Shown piece by piece: positions 6,346 to 11,240 of a stretch of 11,240 bases of DNA. Source of the DNA: JBFHNV01 sp965365655 (GTDB lineage Bacteria; Pseudomonadota; Gammaproteobacteria; HK1); the NCBI GenBank assembly GCA_965365655.1, contig CBDUCN010000155.1:1-11240 (forward strand). Direction: 5' to 3'. The position numbers were made by a program, and so were the translations under genes. The notes below the pieces were generated by a model. The model made no database searches. It saw only the letters and a program-made list of their open reading frames with translations, and was not told where the DNA came from. Numbering within the stretch: position 1 is the stretch's first letter; each line of letters opens with the position of its first letter.

Positions 6346-7111
6346 CGCCGCGGCCCCCAGCGTCGACCCCCGCGAGGCGGCGCACTACGCGGCGCTCGCC
6401 GACACCTGGTGGGACCCGCGCGGGCCGTTCTGGCCGCTGCACCGGCTGAACGGGCTGCGGGTGAGCTGGATCCGCGACCACCTGTGCCGGCGCTTCGGGC
6501 GCGACCCGAACGCGGCGCAGCCGCTGGCCGGCCTCGAGGTGCTGGACGTGGGCTGCGGCGGCGGCATCCTGAGCGAGGCGGTGGCCGGCCTGGGCGCGTC
6601 GGTGCTCGGCATCGACGTGGTGGCCCGCAACGTGGCCATCGCCGAGCGGCACGCGCGCGCGAGCGGCGCCGCCAGCCGCTACCGGGTCACGAGCGCGGAG
6701 GCGCTGGCCGAGGCCGGCGAGTCCTTCGACGCCGTGCTGAACATGGAGGTCGTCGAGCACGTGTCCGACCTGCCCGGCTTCATGCGCGCGTGCTGCGCTC
6801 TCGTGCGTCCGGGCGGCGTGATGGTGGTGGCGACGCTGAACCGCACGCTGCGCGCGTTCGCGTTCGCGATCGTCGGCGCGGAGTACGTGCTCGGCTGGCT
6901 GCCGCGCGGCACGCACCAGTGGCGCCGCTTCCCGACGCCCCGGGAGATCACCGCGCTGCTCGCCGCCGGCGGCCTGACGGTCGACGCGCGCGCCGGCGTG
7001 CGGGTGAACCCCGTCACCCGCGGCTTCTCCTTGACCCGCAGCCTCGCGGTCAACTACATGCTTGCGGCGGAGCGACGTTCAGGCGGAGACGACGGAGGTA
7101 CGCGCACGTGA
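6326..7111 (+). CDS. ubiG: UbiG-family O-methyltransferase (ubiquinone biosynthesis type)
   Basis: The 261-residue class I SAM methyltransferase carries UbiG hallmarks in order: WWDPRGPFWPLHRLN (28-42), SAM loop LDVGCGGG (73-80), GID at 95-97, MEVVEHV (140-146), ATLNRT (169-174), the membrane-contacting segment GAEYVLGWLPRGTHQW (184-199) and a final VNYMLAA. UbiG makes both O-methyl transfers of ubiquinone synthesis at the membrane surface. The spacer FGRDPNAAQPLAGLEVLDVG and the AEALAEAGE segment resemble alphaproteobacterial UbiG more than E. coli UbiG (comparison from memory). It overlaps the SDR gene by 20 bases and ends in a GTGA overlap with the alcohol dehydrogenase gene. No other ubi gene is near, so it may be a second copy acting on another catechol or quinol instead of the housekeeping enzyme. 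Confidence 0.85.
   Translation: MAPPRPDAAAPSVDPREAAHYAALADTWWDPRGPFWPLHRLNGLRVSWIRDHLCRRFGRDPNAAQPLAGLEVLDVGCGGGILSEAVAGLGASVLGIDVVARNVAIAERHARASGAASRYRVTSAEALAEAGESFDAVLNMEVVEHVSDLPGFMRACCALVRPGGVMVVATLNRTLRAFAFAIVGAEYVLGWLPRGTHQWRRFPTPREITALLAAGGLTVDARAGVRVNPVTRGFSLTRSLAVNYMLAAERRSGGDDGGTRT
7094..7099 (+). promoter_or_regulatory. Ribosome binding site for the alcohol dehydrogenase GTG start
   Basis: GGAGGT lies inside the end of the ubiG reading frame, 8 bases before the GTG at 7108. The start codon overlaps the ubiG stop as GTGA. Together these fix the GTG as the start and imply translational coupling. Confidence 0.75.
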
Positions 7112-8238
7112 AGATCAAGGCGGCGGTGCTCTACGAGCAGGGCAAGCCCAGGCCCTACGCCGAGTCGAGGCCGCTGGTGGTGGAGGAGGTGGACCTCGCG
7201 CCGCCCGGGCCGGACGAGGCGCTGATCGAGATCCGCGCCGCCGGCCTGTGCCACTCGGACCTGTCCGCGATCGAGGGGGTGCGCCAGCGCGCCCTGCCGA
7301 TGGTGATCGGCCACGAGTGCGCCGGCATCGTGCGCGAGGTCGGCGCCAACGTGCGCGAGGCCGCGCCCGGCGATCACGTGGTCACGTCCTTCGTCTCTCC
7401 GTGCGGCCACTGCCCGGCTTGCGGCGGCGGGCGCCCGAACCTGTGCGAGACCCACTGGCAGGCGCGCAACACCGGCGCCCTGCTCTCCGGCGAACGCCGC
7501 CTGAGCCTGCACGGTCGGCCGATCAACCACGGCAGCGGGCTGTCCGCGTTCGCCCAGTACTCGGTGGTGTCGCGCCACGCCCTGGTGCCCATCGACGAGG
7601 ACGTGCCGCTGGAGGACGCGGCGCTGTTCGGCTGCGCGGTGATGACCGGCGTCGGCGCGGTGGTGAACACCGCGCGGGTCCCGCCCGGCGCCTCGGTCGC
7701 GGTGGTGGGCCTCGGCGGCGTGGGCCTGAACGCGATGCTGGGCGCCGTGGTCTCCGGCGCCGCGCAGGTGATCGCTGTGGACACCAACCCGGCGCGTCTG
7801 GGGCTCGCGCGCCAGCTCGGCGCCACCCACACCTTCGACGCCGCCGACGCCGCGTGCGAGGACGCGATCCGCGAGCTCACGCGCGGCGGCGTGGAGTACG
7901 CGTTCGAGATGGCCGGCAGCGTGAAGGCGATGGAGCTTGCGTACCGCGTGACGCGCCGCGGCGGCACCACGGTGAGCGCCGGGCTGCCCCACTTCGAGCA
8001 CGAGTTCTCGATGCCGCTGGCGGCGATGGTGGCCGACGAGCGCACGGTCAAGGGCAGCTACATGGGGAGTTGCTCGCCGCGCCACGACATCCCGCGCTTC
8101 ATCGAGCTCTATCGCCAGGGCAGGCTGCCGGTGGACCGCCTGCGCAGCGGGCGCATCGCGCTCGAGGACATCAACGCCGGCTTCGACCGCCTCGCGGACG
8201 GCGCCGCGGTTCGCCAGATCCTCGATCCCCACGCCTGA
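7108..8238 (+). CDS. Zinc-dependent alcohol dehydrogenase (MDR family)
   Basis: The 376-residue protein is a complete medium-chain dehydrogenase. Catalytic zinc ligands are Cys48 (GLCHSD), His69 with Glu70 (GHECAGIVREVG) and Cys176 (FGCAVMTG). The structural zinc loop is Cys99, Cys102, Cys105 and Cys113 (CGHCPACGGGRPNLC). The nucleotide fold has GLGGVG at 201-206 and an Asp225 at the end of the second strand (IAVDTN), indicating NAD+ rather than NADP+. The overall pattern is closest to the class III/AdhC-like branch that oxidises primary alcohols or their adducts. Substrate cannot be read. The GTG start overlaps the ubiG stop and has GGAGGT upstream. As last gene of the SDR-ubiG-ADH operon it probably oxidises an alcohol in the same pathway, perhaps supplying the redox step the SDR homologue may lack. 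Confidence 0.93.
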   Translation: MKIKAAVLYEQGKPRPYAESRPLVVEEVDLAPPGPDEALIEIRAAGLCHSDLSAIEGVRQRALPMVIGHECAGIVREVGANVREAAPGDHVVTSFVSPCGHCPACGGGRPNLCETHWQARNTGALLSGERRLSLHGRPINHGSGLSAFAQYSVVSRHALVPIDEDVPLEDAALFGCAVMTGVGAVVNTARVPPGASVAVVGLGGVGLNAMLGAVVSGAAQVIAVDTNPARLGLARQLGATHTFDAADAACEDAIRELTRGGVEYAFEMAGSVKAMELAYRVTRRGGTTVSAGLPHFEHEFSMPLAAMVADERTVKGSYMGSCSPRHDIPRFIELYRQGRLPVDRLRSGRIALEDINAGFDRLADGAAVRQILDPHA

Positions 8239-8446
8239 GCGCACGGGCCCGCCCGCCGCCGCAGCGTAGCGTTTCGCCGGCCGTCACGGCGCGGGAACGA
8301 AGCGCGGCGCGCGCCGTTTCGGGCCGGACCGCGATCCGTTCTATCATGCGCCGGCACGCCGGCATCCGCGCCCCGGGCGCCGCAGGCGATCCGCCGCACG
8401 ACGGCCCGCACCGGCGCGCGGCGGCCCACCCCGAGGAACCCATCTC

Positions 8447-9169
8447 ATGGCAGAGTACCGGGTCAAGTCCTTCGCAGAGCTGCACGACGCGCTCGACAAC
8501 CATCGGCGCGATGCCGGCTGGATCTACCGCGGCCACGCGGATCCGGACTGGGAGCTGGTGCCGCGCGCCGGGCGGCCGCCGTTCGCGGGACGGGCCGACG
8601 AGGTGTTCTTCCGCCGCTGGCGCGCCGAGGCGGTGCAGGAGGAGACCGCGGCGCTGGACGACGACTGGAACTGGCTCGCGCTGGCGCAGCACCACGGCTT
8701 CGCCACCCGCTTGCTGGACTGGACCATGAAGCCGCTCGCGGCCGCCTGGTTCGCGGTGGTGGAGCCCGGAGACGGCGACTCGGTGATCCACTGCTTCAAG
8801 ACCGGCAACATCCTGCGCGACAGCAAGTCGCAGACGCCCTTCGAGCGCCAGGGCATCACGCAGTTCATCCCCAACCGGGTGAGTCCCAGGGTGTCGCGCC
8901 AGATCGGCGTGTTCACGCATCACGGTCCACCCACGCTGTCGCTGGACAAGGGCATGACGCCGCTGGACCGCCTGGACCTCATCGTCATCGACCGCGGCTA
9001 CCGTTCCGAGCTGCTGTTCGAGCTCAACCAGTACGGGATCAACGCGCAGACGCTGTTCCCGAACCTCGTCGGCCTGTCGCGCCACTTCAACTGGATCATG
9101 GCGTCCTTCGACTACTGGGCCGAAGGGCTGACCGGCGTCAAGCGCGAGCAGCGGGAAACCCGCGGATGA
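8447..9169 (+). CDS. FRG-domain protein of unknown function
   Basis: The 240-residue protein is a stand-alone FRG domain, named after its (F/Y)RG motif. Here this is WIYRGHADPDWELVPRAGR with YRG at 27-29. The second signature is LAQHHGFATRLLDWT at about 79-93, followed by PLAAAWFAV. Conserved Arg28, Arg40, His82-His83, Arg88 and Asp91 look like an active or binding site, but the biochemical function of the family is not established to my knowledge. There is no signal peptide or membrane segment, so it is presumably cytoplasmic. GAGGA lies 9 bases before the ATG. A TATCAT at 8342-8347 could be a -10 box, but no -35 is evident. Its stop overlaps the DUF4124 start as ATGA. FRG proteins are found scattered in bacterial and phage genomes, sometimes in accessory regions; here it sits among housekeeping-like genes. 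Confidence 0.88.
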   Translation: MAEYRVKSFAELHDALDNHRRDAGWIYRGHADPDWELVPRAGRPPFAGRADEVFFRRWRAEAVQEETAALDDDWNWLALAQHHGFATRLLDWTMKPLAAAWFAVVEPGDGDSVIHCFKTGNILRDSKSQTPFERQGITQFIPNRVSPRVSRQIGVFTHHGPPTLSLDKGMTPLDRLDLIVIDRGYRSELLFELNQYGINAQTLFPNLVGLSRHFNWIMASFDYWAEGLTGVKREQRETRG

Positions 9170-9606
9170 ACGCGCTCGGCCGCGCGGCCGCGCTCGCGGT
9201 GCTGTGCGCCGCGACTGCCGCGTTCGCGCAGGAGCGCGCGCAGGCCCCGGCCACGCCCGGCGCGTACCTGCCGCTGTTCACTCCGGAGATGATCCAGCGC
9301 GCGTCGCCGCAGCAAAGGGAGCGCATGCGCGCGACCGAGGCGCAGAACCGCGCGGCGTGGGACGCACGACAGCGCGCCGCGCGCGCCCGCGCCGAAGACG
9401 CCGCACGCGGCGAGCAGACCGACGCGGCGCCCGCGCCGCGCGCGAAGCGCCGCAGCAGGATCTACCGCTGGGTCGACAAGGACGGCAACGTGCACTTCGG
9501 AGACGCGCCGCAGGGCTCCGGGGCGCAGGAGGTGCAGGTGCGCGGCGTGGCGCGCGAGGCCGGCACTCCGCCGCCGCCCCCCAGGCTCAGTGGAGGAGAG
9601 CAGTAA
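9166..9606 (+). CDS. Secreted DUF4124 protein
   Basis: The 146-residue protein starts with a signal peptide (residues 1-21, core AAALAVLCAATAAFA, cleavage before QE). A proline-rich linker and an Arg/Ala/Glu-rich helix (about 48-82) follow. The DUF4124 motif then reads IYRWVDKDGNVHFGDAPQ at 99-116, with the diagnostic YRWVDxxGxVHFxD. The tail is proline-rich. DUF4124 proteins are common small periplasmic proteins of beta- and gammaproteobacteria with no known activity. The ATG overlaps the stop of the FRG gene as ATGA, so translation is coupled. That is odd, since one partner is exported and the other is not. The gene ends 77 bases before the stop of the convergent isomerase-family gene, and no terminator hairpin is clear between them. 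Confidence 0.88.
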   Translation: MNALGRAAALAVLCAATAAFAQERAQAPATPGAYLPLFTPEMIQRASPQQRERMRATEAQNRAAWDARQRAARARAEDAARGEQTDAAPAPRAKRRSRIYRWVDKDGNVHFGDAPQGSGAQEVQVRGVAREAGTPPPPPRLSGGEQ

Positions 9607-9683
9607 CGCCCGAGCGGTGAGCGTGCGCCCCCCGCGAGCCGGCGCGCGACGTGCTGCGGGCACCGCGAGGGATTCGACGACGC

Positions 9684-10307
9684 TCAGTCCCGCCGGGTCC
9701 GCTCCACCGCGGCCGGGAGGGTGCTCGCGCGAGCCATCTCCGCGTCCTCGAACGCAGCCGGGTCGCGAAGCCATGCGAGCGCCATGTCGGTGGCGTCCAC
9801 GCCCCAGAACAGCTCCCCGTGCGCGACCAGCGTGGGCACGCCGAACACGCCCGCCGCGACCGCGTCGTCGGTGTTGCGGCGAAGCGCGTCCTTCACCGCC
9901 GGCTCGCCCACCCGCGCCCGCGCGACGGCTGGAGACAGCCCCACCCGCGCGCACAGGTCGTCGAACCCGGCGTCCGGATCGCGCCCGTCGCGCCAGATGA
10001 AGTCGAAGATGGCGCCCACCGGCTCCGGACGCGCGTCGAGCGCGATCGCGAGCCGGAGCGCCGACAGCGGGTGGAACGGGTGCGCCGGCGGGAAGCGCAG
10101 CGCGACGCCCTGCCGTCGCGCCTGCCACAGCACGTGACGGTAGGTGAAGCGGCGCTTGGCCGGGATCTCCGCCGGCCCGAGCTGGCCCCAGTGGCCCAGC
10201 AGCCCGGCAAACAGCACCGGGCGCAGCCTCGGCGGGCGCGGCAGCTCGCGCAGGCGCTGGAACTGCAGGTACGCGAACGGCGAGATGAAGTCGAAGTACC
10301 AGTCCAT
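9684..10307 (-). CDS. DsbA-fold protein, 2-hydroxychromene-2-carboxylate isomerase family
   Basis: The protein has 207 residues from the chosen ATG. WYFDFISPFAYLQFQRL at 3-19 is the family signature; Ser9 takes the place of the catalytic serine of bacterial HCCA isomerase (NahD) and kappa-class glutathione transferases. A helical insertion fills the middle, and FGVPTLVAHGELFWGVD at 155-171 holds the cis-proline loop (Val157-Pro158). The usual FWGxDR has DA in place of DR. Known members use glutathione in isomerisation steps of naphthalene-type degradation, but many are of unknown substrate. GTG at 10328 is an alternative start, with AAGGA 10 bases upstream, and would add seven residues; the frame also opens at 10367. 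The gene lies downstream of the PHA synthase gene on the same strand, separated by about 255 bases containing an inverted repeat. No aromatic-degradation genes are adjacent. Confidence 0.87.
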   Translation of the reverse strand: MDWYFDFISPFAYLQFQRLRELPRPPRLRPVLFAGLLGHWGQLGPAEIPAKRRFTYRHVLWQARRQGVALRFPPAHPFHPLSALRLAIALDARPEPVGAIFDFIWRDGRDPDAGFDDLCARVGLSPAVARARVGEPAVKDALRRNTDDAVAAGVFGVPTLVAHGELFWGVDATDMALAWLRDPAAFEDAEMARASTLPAAVERTRRD

Positions 10308-10443
10308 GTCCGGCGCCCCGGCACTCACGACGCGTGAATCCTTCGCGCGCGCACGCCCGCCCGGCACGGTGACCGCTTCACGCCTTCAGAGATCATGAAT
10401 CGCACGCCGCCGCGAGCGGGTCGTGCGGCCAGCGAGGCAAGGC

Positions 10444-10502
10444 GCCTGACGTGAACACCGGAGAGTCGGGCGAGCCGGCTCACCGACGTCTTCACGTCAG
10501 GC
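10444..10502. repeat. Perfect 12-bp inverted repeat with nested palindromes
   Basis: The arms are GCCTGACGTGAA at 10444-10455 and TTCACGTCAGGC at 10491-10502, perfect complements separated by 35 bases. Within the spacer, GTCGG and CCGAC flank a perfect 10-base palindrome, GAGCCGGCTC, so the whole stretch can fold as a layered hairpin. It lies about 60 bases after the phaC stop and about 140 bases before the isomerase-family start on the minus strand. No T run follows on either strand, arguing against a standard terminator. An operator, an mRNA-stabilising structure or an intergenic palindromic repeat are possible. Confidence 0.6.
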
Positions 10503-10562
10503 AACGCCGCCGCAGCCGTCGCACGGCGCGCGCAGCAGGCGAGCGAAGGATTCATGTGGCGC

Positions 10563-11240
10563 TCAGTCGATGCGCGCCTTCACGTAGCTTCCGGGCGCGT
10601 CCTCCAGCACCTTCAGCTTGCCGTCGCCGGGCTGGCGCGCGGGCACCTGCTTGCCGTTGAACTGCGACACCCACTCGTTCCAGTCGGTCCACCACGAGCC
10701 CTCGTGAGCCGTGGCCGCCGCCAGCCACGCGTCCGGCTCGGGCGGCGTCGAGTCGCCCGTCCAGTAGCCGTACTTGTTCGCGGCCGGCGGGTTGATCACG
10801 CCCGCGATGTGCCCGGACGCGCCGAGCACGAAGCGCACGTCGCCGCCGTAGAGCCGGGTCGCGGCGTAGGTGCTCTTCCACGGCGCGATGTGATCCTCGC
10901 GGGCGGACAGGATGTAGACGGGCGTCTTCACCTTGCCGAGATCGACCGCCTCACCGTCCAGCGTGATGCCGCCCGGCCGGCACAGCAGGTTCTTCTGGTA
11001 CATGTTGCGCAGGTAGAAGCTGTGCATGCGCCGCGGCATGCGCGTCGAGTCCGAGTTCCAGTACAGCAGGTCGAACGGGAACGGCTCGCGGCCGAGCAGG
11101 TAGTTGTTGACCACGAAGCTCCAGATGAGGTCGTTGGCGCGCAGGAGGTTGAACGCCTCCGCCATCGCGCTGCCCTCGAAGTAGCCCTTCTTCTCCATGG
11201 TCTTCTCCATCAGCGCGAGCTGCTCCTCGTCGATGAAGAC
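10563..11240 (-). CDS. phaC: Class I poly(3-hydroxyalkanoate) synthase, C-terminal part
   Basis: The gene enters from the right edge and only the last 225 codons are present. PhaC polymerises (R)-3-hydroxyacyl-CoA into PHA storage granules. Recognisable family segments are ANDLIWSFVVNNYLLGREPF, FDLLYWNSDSTRMP and FYLRNMYQKN. Two of the three catalytic residues are visible: the aspartate in SAREDHIAPW (codon 10893-10895), matching Asp480 of Cupriavidus PhaC, and the histidine in GASGHIAGVINPP (codon 10809-10811), matching His508. The catalytic cysteine of the lipase-like box lies beyond the edge. The C-terminus, PGDGKLKVLEDAPGSYVKARID, is typical of beta/gammaproteobacterial class I enzymes. 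No phaA or phaB follows; downstream are the inverted repeat and the isomerase-family gene, so phaC is probably the last gene of its unit here. Confidence 0.95.
   Translation of the reverse strand, partial: VFIDEEQLALMEKTMEKKGYFEGSAMAEAFNLLRANDLIWSFVVNNYLLGREPFPFDLLYWNSDSTRMPRRMHSFYLRNMYQKNLLCRPGGITLDGEAVDLGKVKTPVYILSAREDHIAPWKSTYAATRLYGGDVRFVLGASGHIAGVINPPAANKYGYWTGDSTPPEPDAWLAAATAHEGSWWTDWNEWVSQFNGKQVPARQPGDGKLKVLEDAPGSYVKARID

Noticed and set aside
7054..8244. 396-codon open frame on the minus strand
   Set aside because: It is the antisense of the alcohol dehydrogenase gene, rich in His/Arg/Ala, without family motifs.
8342..8347. TATCAT as a promoter -10 for the FRG gene
   Set aside because: No -35 element at 16-19 bases upstream; too weak to list as a feature.
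8447..9606. FRG gene as part of a phage-defence island
   Set aside because: No nuclease, toxin, helicase, integrase or other defence gene lies nearby; neighbours are metabolic and envelope genes.
10325..10555. 76-codon minus-strand frame between phaC and the isomerase-family gene
   Set aside because: It spans the inverted repeat, has no ribosome binding site I trust and no recognisable sequence; a real small protein cannot be excluded.

Overview
The window is very GC-rich chromosomal DNA, with G or C at most third codon positions. It is densely packed with ordinary bacterial genes and shows no insertion sequence, phage gene, tRNA, rRNA or CRISPR array. A class I PHA synthase, a UbiG-type methyltransferase, a PilZ protein, a PBP4-type DacB and small secreted DUF2845/DUF4174/DUF4124 proteins together suggest a proteobacterium, most likely beta or gamma. 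The UbiG copy, however, resembles the alphaproteobacterial form.

Layout. (1) 1-2388, minus strand: an HpaC/RutF-like flavin reductase, a RidA-family protein and a cobalamin-binding radical SAM enzyme (cut by the left edge) lie in one direction, separated by spacers of about 150 and 370 bases. (2) 2702-3142, plus: a lone PilZ protein that probably binds c-di-GMP. It is divergent from the reductase across an upstream region holding the window's clearest AT-rich pocket. (3) 3162-5460, minus: a compact envelope operon, dacB then DUF2845 then DUF4174, with overlapping stops and starts. All three products carry signal peptides. (4) 5599-8238, plus: a three-gene operon of a short-chain dehydrogenase (SDR) homologue lacking the usual catalytic Ser and Tyr, a UbiG-like O-methyltransferase and a zinc alcohol dehydrogenase. 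Successive genes overlap, and this is the best candidate here for an uncharacterised small-molecule pathway. (5) 8447-9606, plus: an FRG-domain protein coupled by an ATGA overlap to a secreted DUF4124 protein. (6) 9684-11240, minus: the C-terminal part of PHA synthase (cut by the right edge), a spacer with a 12-bp perfect inverted repeat, and a DsbA-fold protein of the 2-hydroxychromene-2-carboxylate isomerase family.

Translational coupling recurs: GTGA overlaps are certain at ubiG/ADH and possible at two junctions of the dacB operon, and an ATGA overlap joins FRG and DUF4124. GTG starts are common. Nothing here is a recognisable defence island or mobile system. The points worth a second look are the degenerate SDR in its operon, the FRG-DUF4124 pair, the RidA protein without the canonical arginine, and the inverted repeat downstream of phaC.
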